Shown piece after piece: positions 36,779 through 46,528 of a stretch of DNA of 64,000 bases. This DNA is from Enterobacter mori LMG 25706 (GTDB taxonomy: Bacteria; Pseudomonadota; Gammaproteobacteria; Enterobacterales; Enterobacteriaceae). A model generated the notes under the pieces. It was given only the letters and a program-made list of their open reading frames with translations. It searched no databases and was not told the origin of the DNA. The stretch spans positions 289,019-353,018 of the forward strand of contig NZ_GL890774.1 in assembly GCF_000211415.1 (NCBI RefSeq), in the 5' to 3' direction. The position numbers were made by a program, and so were the translations under genes. The number at the start of each line of letters is the position of its first letter. The stretch's first letter is position 1.

Positions 36779-36996
36779 GAGGACGCTCCCGTCTGCGATG
36801 TCGCCTGTGGAACGGTCACCTGAGGCGGCGGCGCGCCGTCGCGGGATAACAGATGGCGCGTCGCCTGTTCACCCGCCAGCATCCCCAGCAGGCCAATCAG
36901 CGCCAGCGCGGGCGGTGCGGGAGAGCGCACCTTCAGTACGGCATACATCAGGCCAATCAACACGCCTGCGGCAAGGGATATCAGCCCAGTACTCAT
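36775..36996 (-). CDS. XapX-domain membrane protein, shorter copy
   Basis: The 73-residue protein repeats the same pattern (ISLAAGVLIGLMYAVLKVRSPAPP, described in parts, then LIGLLGMLAGEQ) and looks like a diverged tandem duplicate of the following XapX gene. It is the first of the run XapX-XapX-receiver-hybrid kinase. Confidence 0.82.
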   Translation of the reverse strand: MSTGLISLAAGVLIGLMYAVLKVRSPAPPALALIGLLGMLAGEQATRHLLSRDGAPPPQVTVPQATSQTGASS

Positions 36997-37057
36997 TGTG
37001 AACTCCAGAGAAAGAGGCAGCGGCGAGCCGGATGAGGGACCAGCCCGCCAGCGGAAC

Positions 37058-37744
37058 TTAGCGAGCCGGAACCGGCGCTAAGGTGCGGTGCTCGCTCTTC
37101 TGGCGAGACGGCGCTTTGTGCACCATGGTGTAGGCGTAATCCACGCCCATGCCGTACGCGCCGGAGTGCTCGCGCACGATATCCATTACCGCGGTGTAGG
37201 TCTCTTTACGCGCCCAGTCGCGCTGCCACTCCAGCATCACCTGCTGCCAGGTCACCGGGATCACGCCCGCCTGGATCATGCGCTGCATCGCGTAGTCGTG
37301 GGCTTCTTTGGAGGTGCCGCCGGACGCGTCCGCCACCATATAAATTTCGTAGTCGCCTTCCAGCATCGCGCACAGGGCGAAGCTGTTGTTGCACACTTCG
37401 GTCCACAGGCCGGCAACCACCACCTTCTTCTTGCCGTTGGCCTTCAGCGCGTCGCGCACCTTCTGGTCGTCCCAGGAGTTCATGGAGGTACGCTCCAGAA
37501 TGTCCTGGCCCGGGAACACGTCCAGCAGCTCCGGGTAGGTGTTACCGGAGAAGCTTTCGGTCTCTACGGTGGTGATGATGGTCGGGATGTTGAACACTTT
37601 GGCCGCTTTCGCCAGCGCCACGGTGTTGTTTTTCAGCACCTGGCGGTCAATAGACTGCACGCCAAACGCCATCTGTGGCTGGTGATCGATAAAGATGATC
37701 TGACAGTTCGCAGGGGTTAACACTTCGAGCTTTGAAGAGGTCAT
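37058..37744 (-). CDS. Isochorismatase-family hydrolase (YcaC-like)
   Basis: The 228-residue protein has the cysteine-hydrolase fold with FIDHQPQM at the start (catalytic aspartate), a conserved lysine region, and the nucleophile cysteine in VAGLWTEVCNNSFA. It is closest to the YcaC group whose substrate is unknown. It is divergent from the amidohydrolase operon, with a repeat-rich promoter region between. It may be co-transcribed with the XapX/receiver/kinase genes downstream. Confidence 0.85.
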   Translation of the reverse strand: MTSSKLEVLTPANCQIIFIDHQPQMAFGVQSIDRQVLKNNTVALAKAAKVFNIPTIITTVETESFSGNTYPELLDVFPGQDILERTSMNSWDDQKVRDALKANGKKKVVVAGLWTEVCNNSFALCAMLEGDYEIYMVADASGGTSKEAHDYAMQRMIQAGVIPVTWQQVMLEWQRDWARKETYTAVMDIVREHSGAYGMGVDYAYTMVHKAPSRQKSEHRTLAPVPAR

Positions 37745-37844
37745 AGCATTTTCCAGTGGTTAAGGGTGAAATCGCCGCGAGCGCCGCGACGATAAAATCA
37801 CCCTCATCCTGCGGTTTTCCGTCTTTGCGCGTAATTATCTCTTC

Positions 37845-37900
37845 GTATAGTTAACCTTAGGTATAGTTATACTTTGGTATACCTATCCTATTGTATAACT
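37845..37900. promoter_or_regulatory. Operator-like repeat cluster in the amidohydrolase/isochorismatase divergent promoter
   Basis: GTATAGTTA occurs at 37845-37853 and 37861-37869; AGGTATA (37859-37865) faces TATACCT (37878-37884); and GTATAACT, an inverted half-site, lies at 37893-37900. The cluster sits between two divergent genes and is probably bound by a regulator of both, perhaps the FixJ-type protein. Confidence 0.55.
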
Positions 37901-37961
37901 GGATCTTTGCCGAAACCGGTTCCCATAATCCTGACCATTCCCCTCTCAGTCAGGAGCAGTT

Positions 37962-39833
37962 ATGGTTACCCTCGGTAAAGCCGATCTCATTCTGGTTAAC
38001 GGCCAGTTTCACACCGTCGATCGCGAAAACCCCGTCGCGGAAGCCGTTGCCGCGCGCGACGGAAAATTTCTGGAAGTGGGTACCGTCGCCGAGGTGATGC
38101 AACACCACTGCGACGGCACTAAGGTGGTTGACTTAAAAGGCCACACCGCCATCCCCGGCCTGAACGACTCGCACCTGCACCTGATCCGCGGCGGGCTGAA
38201 CTACAACCTCGAGCTGCGCTGGGAAGGCGTACCGTCCCTGGCCGACGCCCTGCGGATGCTGAAAGAGCAGGCCCTGCGCACACCGTCGCCCCAGTGGGTG
38301 CGCGTGGTGGGCGGCTGGACCGAGTTCCAGTTTGCCGAGCGCCGCATGCCGACCCTCGACGAAATTAACGACGCCGCGCCGGACACCCCGGTCTTCATCC
38401 TGCACCTGTACGACCGCGCCCTGCTCAACCGCGCCGCGCTGAAGGTAGTCGGCTACACCAAAGACACGCCAAACCCGCCGGGCGGGGAGATCCAGCGCGA
38501 TGCCAACGGCAACCCGACCGGGATGCTGATTGCCCGTCCGAACGCCATGATCCTCTACGCCACGCTGGCCAAAGGGCCGAAGCTGCCGCTGGAGCAGCAG
38601 GTCAACTCCACCCGCCAGTTCATGCGCGAGCTGAACCGCCTGGGGCTGACCAGCGCCATCGACGCGGGCGGCGGCTTCCAGAACTACCCGGAAGATTACG
38701 AGGTGATTGCCGAGCTGCACGAGAAAAAGCAGATGACCATCCGCATCGCCTACAACCTGTTTACCCAGCGTCCCGGCCACGAGCTGGAAGACTTTGAAAA
38801 ATGGACCGACATGCTCACGCCGGGCCAGGGCAGCGACTTCTTCCGCCACAACGGCGCGGGCGAGATGCTGGTCTTCTCCGCCGCCGATTTTGAAGACTTC
38901 CTCGAGCCGCGCCCGGACCTCGCGCCGGGCATGGAGGACGAGCTGGAGCGCGTGGTGCGCCATCTGGTGGAGCACCGCTGGCCGTTCCGCCTGCACGCCA
39001 CCTATAACGAATCCATCAGCCGCATGCTGGACGTGTTCGAGAAGGTGAACCGCGACATTCCGTTCAACGGCCTGCACTGGTTCTTCGACCATGCTGAAAC
39101 CGTCACCCAGGCCAACATCGACCGCATCAAAGAACTGGGCGGCGGCATTGCCGTGCAGCACCGCATGGCCTTCCAGGGCGAATACTTCGCCGAGCGTTAC
39201 GGCATCGAAGCCACCCGCCACACGCCGCCGGTGGCGAAAATGCTCGAGACCGGCGTGCCGGTAGGCTTAGGGACGGACGCCACCCGCGTGGCGAGCTACA
39301 ACCCGTGGACCGCGCTCTACTGGCTGGTCTCCGGCCGCACCGTCGGCGGGATGCAGATGTACGACCACAGCGCCCGTCTGGACCGCGATACCGCCCTGAT
39401 GCTCTGGACCCAGGGCAGCGCGTGGTTCTCCAGCGAGCAGAATCAGAAGGGGCAGATCAAGGTCGGCCAGCTCGCCGATCTGGCGGTGCTGAGCAAAGAC
39501 TTCTTCCGCGTGCCGGAAGAGGAGATCAAGGGCATCGAGTCCGTCCTGACGGTGGTAAACGGCGACATCGTCTACGCCGCAGGCAGCTTTGGCCCGCTTT
39601 CCCCGCCTGCCATTCCGGTCCTGCCCGAGTGGTCCCCGGTGGTGAAGGTGCCGGGCCACTACCGCAGCGCGCCGCCGCAGGCCGCCCGCGTCGGCTTGAG
39701 CCCTATCCACCACTGCAGCGGCCCGTGCGGCGTTCACAGCCACCAGCATGATTTCGCTCGCACCTCAGAGATGCCGGTGTCCGACGATAACGCTTTCTGG
39801 GGGGCGCTGGGCTGCAGCTGCTTTGCATTCTGA
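37962..39833 (+). CDS. YtcJ-like amidohydrolase
   Basis: The 623-residue protein is a metal-dependent amidohydrolase: an N-terminal ADLILVNGQFHTVD beta-sandwich part, the metal motif NDSHLHL (about residue 67-73), WVRVVGGWTEFQF, the HATYNESISRMLDVFE region, and GLGTDATRV for the last aspartate ligand. The C-terminus has an unusual cysteine/histidine tail (HHCSGPCGVHSHQHDF and CSCFAF). The ATG follows CAGGAGCAG. It starts a four-gene operon and ends as TGATG, overlapping the DoxX start. The substrate is unknown. Confidence 0.85.
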   Translation: MVTLGKADLILVNGQFHTVDRENPVAEAVAARDGKFLEVGTVAEVMQHHCDGTKVVDLKGHTAIPGLNDSHLHLIRGGLNYNLELRWEGVPSLADALRMLKEQALRTPSPQWVRVVGGWTEFQFAERRMPTLDEINDAAPDTPVFILHLYDRALLNRAALKVVGYTKDTPNPPGGEIQRDANGNPTGMLIARPNAMILYATLAKGPKLPLEQQVNSTRQFMRELNRLGLTSAIDAGGGFQNYPEDYEVIAELHEKKQMTIRIAYNLFTQRPGHELEDFEKWTDMLTPGQGSDFFRHNGAGEMLVFSAADFEDFLEPRPDLAPGMEDELERVVRHLVEHRWPFRLHATYNESISRMLDVFEKVNRDIPFNGLHWFFDHAETVTQANIDRIKELGGGIAVQHRMAFQGEYFAERYGIEATRHTPPVAKMLETGVPVGLGTDATRVASYNPWTALYWLVSGRTVGGMQMYDHSARLDRDTALMLWTQGSAWFSSEQNQKGQIKVGQLADLAVLSKDFFRVPEEEIKGIESVLTVVNGDIVYAAGSFGPLSPPAIPVLPEWSPVVKVPGHYRSAPPQAARVGLSPIHHCSGPCGVHSHQHDFARTSEMPVSDDNAFWGALGCSCFAF

Positions 39834-40240
39834 TGAAAAATACGATTGCCCCGCCCCGGGTCGACCTGGGGCTGTTCTTCCTGCGCCTGACCGGCAGCCT
39901 GCTGCTGCTGTACGTGCACGGCCTGCCGAAGGTGCTGCACTTCAGCGAAGAGCTGACGCGCATTGAGGATCCGTTCGGCTTCGGGCCCTGGGCGAGCCTG
40001 ATCCCGGCGATTGTCGCCGAGGTGATTTGCCCGCTGTTTATCATTGCGGGGGTTTACACCCGCCTGGCGTGCCTGCCGATTATCGCCGTGCTGCTGGTGG
40101 CGATGCTGGCGGTCCACCCGAACTGGTCGATTGCCGAAGGGCAGTTTGGCTGGCTGCTGCTGATTATCTTCACCACCCTTGCCCTCACCGGGCCGGGCCA
40201 GTGGCGGCTGCAGCGTAAGGCAACGGAGAGGTTTGCATGA
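39833..40240 (+). CDS. DoxX-family membrane protein
   Basis: The 135-residue protein has four predicted transmembrane helices of the DoxX type (FLRLTGSLLLLYVHGLPKVL, then AEVICPLFIIAGVYTRLACLP). It overlaps genes on both sides (TGATG with the amidohydrolase, ATGA with the MFS gene), so the operon is tightly coupled. Exact role unknown; relatives are linked to redox or quinone functions. Confidence 0.85.
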   Translation: MKNTIAPPRVDLGLFFLRLTGSLLLLYVHGLPKVLHFSEELTRIEDPFGFGPWASLIPAIVAEVICPLFIIAGVYTRLACLPIIAVLLVAMLAVHPNWSIAEGQFGWLLLIIFTTLALTGPGQWRLQRKATERFA

Positions 40241-41879
40241 CCCAGGTTAACGACGTTCGCGACGCACACGTCGAGACGACGCCCGCACCGACGGTTTCGC
40301 CCTGGCAGCCGCTGAGCCAGCCGGTGTTCCGCATGCTGTGGATCGCCACGGTGGTCTCTAACGTCGGCTCATGGATGAGCGACGTCGGCATCAACTGGAG
40401 CATGCTGACCCTGAGCGCCGATCCGCTGGATATCGCGCTGGTGCAGGCGGCCAGCAGCCTGCCGATGTTCCTCTTCGCCCTGCCGTCCGGGGTGATGGCG
40501 GACATCATCGACCGACGTAAATACCTGCTCTTCTCCCAGCTGTGGGTGTTCATCGCCGCCGCCGGGCTGACGGTGCTCTCCTTCACCGGACACGTTACCC
40601 CCGCCGTTCTGCTGGTGGCGACGTTTCTGCTGAGCGTGGGCGCGGCGATGAGTTCGCCGCCGTTCCAGGCCGTGGTGCCCGATCTGGTGAGCAAGCCCGA
40701 GCTAGGCGCCGCCGTGGCGCTGAACTCGCTCGGGGTGAACATCAGCCGGGCGATTGGCCCCGCACTGGGCGGTTTTCTGCTGTCGCTCGCCGGGCCGTGG
40801 ATGGTGTTTGCCCTGAACGCGCTCTCCGTGGTTGGCGTGGCGTGGGTGCTGTGGCGCTGGCGTCCGGCTCCGTCCATTCAGCGTCTGCCGCCGGAGCACT
40901 TCTTCTCGGCGGTGCGCTCCGGGATTCGCTACGTGCACGCCGCGCCGGTGCTGCGCAACGTGCTGGTGCGCACCGTGGCCTTCTTCGTTTTCGGCACGCG
41001 CCGGTGCTGCGCAACGTGCTGGTGCGCACGGTGGCCTTCGCGCTGGTGGCGCGCCGCGAGCTGGGCTTAGGCCCGGCGGGCTACGGCGTGATGCTGGCCT
41101 GCATTGGCCTGGGGGCGATTGCCGGGGCCATCCTGCTGCCGCGTCTGCGCCAGCGGCTGAACGCCGACCGCCTGATGGTGGCCGCCAGCCTGACGTTTGC
41201 TCTCACCATGCTGGCGCTGGCGTTCGTACGCCACTTCTGGCTGCTCAACCTGTTTGAGTTTTTCACCGGCTTCGCGTGGATTGCGGTGCTGTCGACCCTC
41301 AACCTCGGCGCGCAGCGCAGCGCCGCCCGTTGGGTGAAGGCCCGCGCGCTGGCGGTTTACCTGACGGTGTTCTTCGGCTCGATGACCACGGGCAGCGCCA
41401 TCTGGGGGCAGATCGCGTCGCAGTTCGGCACCCCGACCTCGCTGGTGGTCGCCACGCTGGGGATGGTGCTGGCGAGCGCGACGGTGTTCCGCTGGAAGCT
41501 GGGCAAAGATCCTGACCTGAACCTCGACCTGAGCGGCCAGCCGCTGGACGGCGTGGAGATTGACCTGCCGAACGAGCGCGGTCCGGTACTGGTGTCGCAC
41601 GAGTACATCATCGACCCGCAGAACACCAAGGCCTTCCTCGAGGCGGTCCACGAGCTGCGCCGTGTGCGCCGCCGCGCCGGGGCGATGAGCTGGGCGGTAT
41701 ACGAAGATATCGAGCGTCCCGGCCTGTTTATCGAGACCTTCCTGATGGGCTCCTGGATTGAGCATCTGCGCCAGCAGGAGCGCCACACCATGAATGACCT
41801 CCTGCTGCAGAGCCGCGTTCTGGCTTTTCATCAGGGCACAACATCACCGGCAATTCGCTACCTGGTCGCGCCGGTATAA
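40237..41879 (+). pseudogene. MFS transporter (MFS_3/EntS-like), frameshifted
   Basis: The first part (from ATG 40237) encodes MFS helices with SDVGINWSMLTL and LPSGVMADIIDRRKYL; the second part continues from about 41040 in another frame with VARRELGLGPAGYGVM to a C-terminal domain ending AIRYLVAPV. Normal members read straight through at this point. The frame breaks because a 42-bp stretch (40942-40983) is repeated 56 bp later (40998-41039) with one mismatch, replacing the helix segment expected here. Either the gene is inactivated, or this is an assembly error. Removing 56 bp restores one frame but leaves the helix shorter. Confidence 0.8.
40942..41039 (+). repeat. Imperfect 42-bp tandem repeat that breaks the MFS gene
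   Basis: Copies 40942-40983 and 40998-41039 differ at one base and are offset by 56 bp, not a multiple of three. The intervening 14 bp read TTCGTTTTCGGCAC. Confidence 0.9.
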
Positions 41880-41909
41880 CCATAATCATCACCTGCACAG
41901 GAACACACT

Positions 41910-42722
41910 ATGGCAACGTTTAAGGCAAAAGACGGCACGCAGATTTACTACAAAGATTGCGGCGCGGGCAAACCGGTTCTCTTCAGCCACGGCTGGCCAC
42001 TGGACGGCGACATGTGGGACAGCCAGCTGAACTACCTGGCCGAGCGCGGCTTCCGCGCCATCGCCTTTGACCGTCGCGGGTTTGGCCGCTCGGATCAGCC
42101 GTGGAACGGCTACGACTACGACACCTTTGCGTCCGACATCAACGACCTGATTACCACCCTGGACCTGCAGGACGTGACGCTGGTGGGCTTCTCCATGGGC
42201 GGCGGCGACGTGACGCGCTACATTAACAACTACGGCAGCGCGCGCGTCGCCGGTCTGGCGCTGCTGGGCGCGGTGACGCCGATCTTCGGCAAATCCGACT
42301 CCTTCCCGCAGGGTGTGGATCAGAGCGTGTTTGACGGTATTCGCGACGGGCTGCGTAAAGATCGCGCCCAATTTATCAGCGACTTCGCCACCCCGTTCTA
42401 CGGCATCAACGCCGGGCAGACCGTCTCTGCCGGTGCCCTGACCCAGACGCTGAACATCGCCCTGCTGGCGTCTTTGAAGGGCACCATCGACTGCGTGACC
42501 GCGTTCGGCGAAACCGACTTCCGCCAGGATATGGCGAAAATCGACGTGCCGACGCTGGTGATCCACGGCAGCAACGACCAGATCGTGCCGTTTGAAAGCA
42601 CCGGCAAGCTGGCGGCGGAGATGATCAAAAACGCCACGCTGAAGGTGTACGACAACGCGCCGCACGGCTTCGCGCTGACCCACCAGGACCAGCTCAACGA
42701 AGATCGGCCCGCCCCCGCTTAA
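41910..42722 (+). CDS. Alpha/beta hydrolase (non-heme haloperoxidase-like)
   Basis: The 270-residue alpha/beta hydrolase has an oxyanion HGWP motif, nucleophile elbow GFSMGGG (serine near residue 98), aspartate in IHGSNDQIVPFE and histidine in APHGFALTH. It resembles non-heme chloroperoxidase/esterase enzymes. The last five residues (RPAPA) differ from the family's usual ending after QLNED, so a small 3' change is possible. It is the last gene of the amidohydrolase operon, 30 bp after the broken MFS gene. Confidence 0.85.
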   Translation: MATFKAKDGTQIYYKDCGAGKPVLFSHGWPLDGDMWDSQLNYLAERGFRAIAFDRRGFGRSDQPWNGYDYDTFASDINDLITTLDLQDVTLVGFSMGGGDVTRYINNYGSARVAGLALLGAVTPIFGKSDSFPQGVDQSVFDGIRDGLRKDRAQFISDFATPFYGINAGQTVSAGALTQTLNIALLASLKGTIDCVTAFGETDFRQDMAKIDVPTLVIHGSNDQIVPFESTGKLAAEMIKNATLKVYDNAPHGFALTHQDQLNEDRPAPA

Positions 42723-42775
42723 CGGGGTTCTACCTCCCCCCCTGCGAAGCCTGCTGCCCCTTCCCTAAATGCGAA

Positions 42776-42854
42776 GCCTGATGGCGCTTCGCTTATCAGG
42801 CCTACAAGGGCTGGTCCTGTAGGCCGGGTAAGGCGCAGCCGCCACCCGGCGCTT
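42776..42854. repeat. BIME (REP units) overlapping the transporter 3' end
   Basis: GCCTGATGGCGCTTCGC palindrome near 42776-42806 and GGCCGGGTAAGGCGCAGCC with pairing arm to 42854. The second unit lies inside the coding end of the leftward sugar transporter. Confidence 0.8.
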
Positions 42855-44196
42855 TCGCAGACGCGTTCCGCTCCGCCAGCAGCCGACAAATCTCCGCGTG
42901 CTTCTCCTCGGTGAAGGTAAAGCGCGACATAAACACGATGCGGATCAGCGACCCAATCGCCGGCAGCAGGCAAATCCCAAAGAACAGCCCCGACAGCACG
43001 CCTTCGCTCTGGATTTGCGCCTGCGGCACGTAGCCGATCATCGTCAGGAACACGCCGATGAGCCCGCCGCCCACCGCCACCGACATCTTGCCGGTAAAGG
43101 TCTGACCGGAGAAGGTGATCGCCGCGCAGCGCTTGTGGGTGTGGTACTCCGCGCACTCGATGGTGTCGGCAATCATCGACGAGGTGAGGATGTTGGTCAT
43201 CATCACGAACAGCGTGCTCAGTCCCAGCAGAATAAACAGCATCGTCACCTGCTGATACCCGACAAACCACATCACCACGCGCACCGCCACGTCCAGCCCG
43301 CAGAGGATCATAAACAGCTTCCGCTTCTGCATCCGGCGCGTCAGCATCGGCGCAACCAGGCACAGCACCGCCGCCACAATCCCCATCACGCCAATCGCCA
43401 TCTGCAGGCTGCCGTCGCCCAGGTTGTTGATAAAGAAGTAGATATAGAGACCGCCCGCCACGTTATGGAACACGCAGAAGAAGAACGACAGCAGGACGAT
43501 AAACAGCGGTTTGTTCTGACGCAGGTTGTGGAAGGTGTCGCGGATGGTCACCTTTTCCGGGCTCGGCGGCACGCGCTCTTTGATCTGCATAAAGCCGTTG
43601 AGCATCAGCGGCAGGCCCACCAGCATCATCACCAGCGCCGCCATAAAGTAGCCTTTATCGTTGCTGTACTGGGCGAAGAACGCCGCCAGCTTCGGGAAGA
43701 AGATATTGGCGCAGGCAATCCCCGCGTTCACCCCGAGCATCGCCGCCGTGACCGCGCGGGTGCGCTGGGCGGAGTCGTTGGTCATCACCGACGACATCGA
43801 CCAGAACGGGATATCGGAGATGGCGTACAGCGTCCCCCACAGGATGTAGGTCACCCCGGCGTAGAGGATTTTGGTGGTCATGTCCGCTTCGATTTTATAG
43901 AACGACAGCAGCGTGACGCCGGTGATCAGCAGCGGCGCAATCAGCAAAAAGTGGCGAAACTTGCCGAACCGGCTGTTAATGGTATCCATAATGCTGGCAA
44001 AAAGCGGATCGTGAACCGCGTCCCACGCGCGGGCAATCAGGAAGATGGTGCTCGCCGCCAGCGCCGAAATCCCCAGCACGTCGGTGTAAAAATAGTTAAT
44101 AAACGAACCCACTAAACCAAAGCTAAAACACTGACCTAATCCATAACCAAAATAAGACCACAGCTCGCGAGACGGTATTTTCATTGTCGTTGCCAT
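42802..44196 (-). CDS. GPH-family sugar/glycoside transporter
   Basis: The 464-residue protein has 12 predicted transmembrane helices of the glycoside-pentoside-hexuronide:cation symporter family (GYGLGQCFSFGLVGSFINYFYTDVLG near the start; DAVHDPLFASIMDTI between helices 2 and 3). It is downstream of and co-directional with the glycosidase gene, so it likely imports the glycoside that enzyme cleaves. The last dozen or so residues (from GGGCALPG) are encoded by a REP element, an unusual C-terminal extension. Confidence 0.88.
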   Translation of the reverse strand: MATTMKIPSRELWSYFGYGLGQCFSFGLVGSFINYFYTDVLGISALAASTIFLIARAWDAVHDPLFASIMDTINSRFGKFRHFLLIAPLLITGVTLLSFYKIEADMTTKILYAGVTYILWGTLYAISDIPFWSMSSVMTNDSAQRTRAVTAAMLGVNAGIACANIFFPKLAAFFAQYSNDKGYFMAALVMMLVGLPLMLNGFMQIKERVPPSPEKVTIRDTFHNLRQNKPLFIVLLSFFFCVFHNVAGGLYIYFFINNLGDGSLQMAIGVMGIVAAVLCLVAPMLTRRMQKRKLFMILCGLDVAVRVVMWFVGYQQVTMLFILLGLSTLFVMMTNILTSSMIADTIECAEYHTHKRCAAITFSGQTFTGKMSVAVGGGLIGVFLTMIGYVPQAQIQSEGVLSGLFFGICLLPAIGSLIRIVFMSRFTFTEEKHAEICRLLAERNASAKAPGGGCALPGLQDQPL

Positions 44197-44246
44197 TGAT
44201 ATATGCCTGCCTGGTTGCCCGGCGGTCGGCCGCCGGGTCGATATTA

Positions 44247-45335
44247 TTAGCCTTGTGCCTTCGGGGCGATCTTGCGCAGCTGCTGCATCAGGGCGATTTC
44301 ACGGCGCGAGAACGGAATGCCGTTCTCCTCGAACACGTCGTGGAACCAGAGGCGGCAGTAGTCCGTGGACTCCTTCATTACCACCGGCCACGGCAGCCAC
44401 GTCTGGGTTTTGCCGCGCACCAGCCCCCACTGGTACGGCGCGACCTTCGCCGCGTACATCAGCGGAAGCTGCTCTTCAATGGTGCTGCCCACGTGGCGCG
44501 CCAGCCATTCGGTGCAGAACAGCGGGCGACCAAGCTGTTGCAGCTGCTGGATAATCGCCGTCATCCGGCCGGTGTGGGTGTAGGCGTGGAAGCTCACCAC
44601 GTCCGAGAGCGCCAGCGCGGTCTGGTCCAGCGGATGCCGGAAGAACGTCTCGCCCTCCTCTTCCGGCGGCAGACGCCACGCGCAGACGGTGAGCGGCTGG
44701 GTCGGATCCTCCTCACGCACCCACTGGAATGCGAGCTTCATCAGCGCGTGGGCGCAGGTCTCCAGCTTCGCGTCGTACTGCACCTCCTGCGTGCCGGTCG
44801 CGAAAATGCCGCGGTTGCCCGGCTCGTTATAGAGATCCCACAGCAGCACGCGCCCGTCTTCACGAAACTGGCGCACAACGTCGCGGATATAGCGCTCAAT
44901 CTGCGGCCAGCAGTCCGGATCGCACACCTTATCGCGCCCCGGGCTCGCCGCCGCCTGGCTGTTGTGCTTGCCCGGCACCGGCGGCTTTTGCGGGCCGAGA
45001 TACGGCTCGTCGCCGGAGAAACCGCAGTCGTCCATCAGGGTCAGCATAGTGCTGAAGCCGCGGCCGTCGGCAATCGTCAAAAAGCGGTCGATGCGCGCCA
45101 TCAGCCCGTCGCGGTCATGCTCCCAGACGATAAACGGCAGGTTGATGCGCAGGGTGTTGTAGCCCGCCTCCGCCGCCCAGCCCAGCTCGCGCTCGATGGT
45201 GGCGGCATCGAAGGTCTCTGCCTGCCAGATATCGGTCCAGTTCACCGCCGTCGACGGCAGATAGTTAAACCCGCACAGCCAGCCTTTTTGCTGATACCAC
45301 GCCTGTGCCTGCTCCCTGCTCCACTGCTCTTTCAT
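44247..45335 (-). CDS. Cellulase-fold glycoside hydrolase (GH5/xylanase-like)
   Basis: The 362-residue protein is a TIM-barrel glycosidase with the acid/base glutamate in [10 protein letters not shown] and the nucleophile glutamate in FCTEWLAR. No signal peptide is present, so it should act in the cytoplasm on imported oligosaccharide or glycoside. It precedes the GPH transporter, 50 bp apart, and is divergent from the LacI-type regulator, together forming a small sugar-use unit. Confidence 0.82.
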   Translation of the reverse strand: MKEQWSREQAQAWYQQKGWLCGFNYLPSTAVNWTDIWQAETFDAATIERELGWAAEAGYNTLRINLPFIVWEHDRDGLMARIDRFLTIADGRGFSTMLTLMDDCGFSGDEPYLGPQKPPVPGKHNSQAAASPGRDKVCDPDCWPQIERYIRDVVRQFREDGRVLLWDLYNEPGNRGIFATGTQEVQYDAKLETCAHALMKLAFQWVREEDPTQPLTVCAWRLPPEEEGETFFRHPLDQTALALSDVVSFHAYTHTGRMTAIIQQLQQLGRPLFCTEWLARHVGSTIEEQLPLMYAAKVAPYQWGLVRGKTQTWLPWPVVMKESTDYCRLWFHDVFEENGIPFSRREIALMQQLRKIAPKAQG

Positions 45336-45353
45336 TACGCGTCCTCTTACTGA

Positions 45354-45376
45354 TAATATTTAGCTAATAAATATTA
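45354..45376. promoter_or_regulatory. 9-bp inverted repeat, candidate LacI-type operator
   Basis: TAATATTTA and TAAATATTA flank GCTAA, 18 bp before the glycosidase start and in the divergent gap with the LacI gene. Confidence 0.5.
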
Positions 45377-45520
45377 GTTGCGGGATAAATGCGCAAATCA
45401 CGGCGTTTAGAAAAGCGATGCCCTTCACAAAGTTCACGCTTCGATGAATGAGAAACGTGATCGACGGCGCTAAAGCGTGCGGTTAGGGTATGATGCGAAG
45501 TCGCGAAAGGGAGAGGACGG

Positions 45521-46528
45521 ATGAAGCGAAAAACGAAGGTAACGATGAACGATATTGCGCGGGCGGCAGGGGTGTCGCAGGCGACGGTATCGCTGGTGCT
45601 CAACCAGTCCCGCAACATCAAGCTCAGCGACGACACCCGCCAGCGGGTGATTGGCGTCGCCACCGAGCTCGGCTACGACCGCCTCCCCGCCGTTCACGCT
45701 CCGCGCAACCAGGAAGAGATCGCCCTGCTGGTCAGCTCCATGCAGAGCTTCGACCCGTTTATCGACGCCATCAGCCAGGCGCGTGAAGCCGCGTGGCGCA
45801 ACGAGACCCTGCTCACCGTCTACGACTACGGCGACGACATCGAGCTGGCGCTGAACATCATCCGCCAGCTGGAGAAGCGCAACTGCATCGGGATTATTCT
45901 CGCGTCTCCGGTCACCACGCTGGTGGACATGACGGCGTTTCAGGACTGCACCCGCATCCCGCTGGTGCTGCTCAACCAGCGCGACCCCGGCTCGCCGCTG
46001 CTGCCGTCGTTTATCCCGGACGACTACGCCAACGCTTTCCAGGTGACTAAACACCTCATCGCCTGCGGGGCGACGCGCATCGCCCACATTACCGGCGAGA
46101 GCTGGATGGAGGCCTCGCGCCAGCGTCTGGCGGGCTACCAGGCGGCGCTGCAGCAGGCCGGACTGGCGTGCGACGACGGCCTGGTGCGCCAGACCAACTG
46201 GCAATTCAGCGAGTCCTTTACCGCCACCACCTCCCTGCTGGAACTGGCCGAGCGCCCGGACGCCATCTTCTGCGCCAGCGACTGGCTGGCGATTGGCTGC
46301 TATCAGGCGCTGGCGGTGAATGGCGTGCGCATCCCGCAGGATATGCTGCTGGCGGGCTACGACGACCAGAAGATCTCCGAGCAGTTGACCCCGCCGCTGA
46401 CCAGTATCCAGCTACCCTACAGCGAGCTGGGACGGCTGGCGGTGGAGTACCTGTGCAATCAGGAAGATGCTGCCACGCACGTGACGCTGGCGGGCAGGCT
46501 GAAAGTGCGCGCCTCAAGCCTCGTCTGA
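45521..46528 (+). CDS. LacI-family transcriptional regulator
   Basis: The 335-residue protein has a LacI helix-turn-helix at about residues 8-28 ([20 protein letters not shown]) with hinge helix, and a periplasmic-binding-like sugar sensor (about 65-330; [24 protein letters not shown]). It is divergent from the glycosidase-transporter pair and most likely represses it. The 3' end overlaps the convergent fosA by 15 bp. Confidence 0.9.
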   Translation: MKRKTKVTMNDIARAAGVSQATVSLVLNQSRNIKLSDDTRQRVIGVATELGYDRLPAVHAPRNQEEIALLVSSMQSFDPFIDAISQAREAAWRNETLLTVYDYGDDIELALNIIRQLEKRNCIGIILASPVTTLVDMTAFQDCTRIPLVLLNQRDPGSPLLPSFIPDDYANAFQVTKHLIACGATRIAHITGESWMEASRQRLAGYQAALQQAGLACDDGLVRQTNWQFSESFTATTSLLELAERPDAIFCASDWLAIGCYQALAVNGVRIPQDMLLAGYDDQKISEQLTPPLTSIQLPYSELGRLAVEYLCNQEDAATHVTLAGRLKVRASSLV

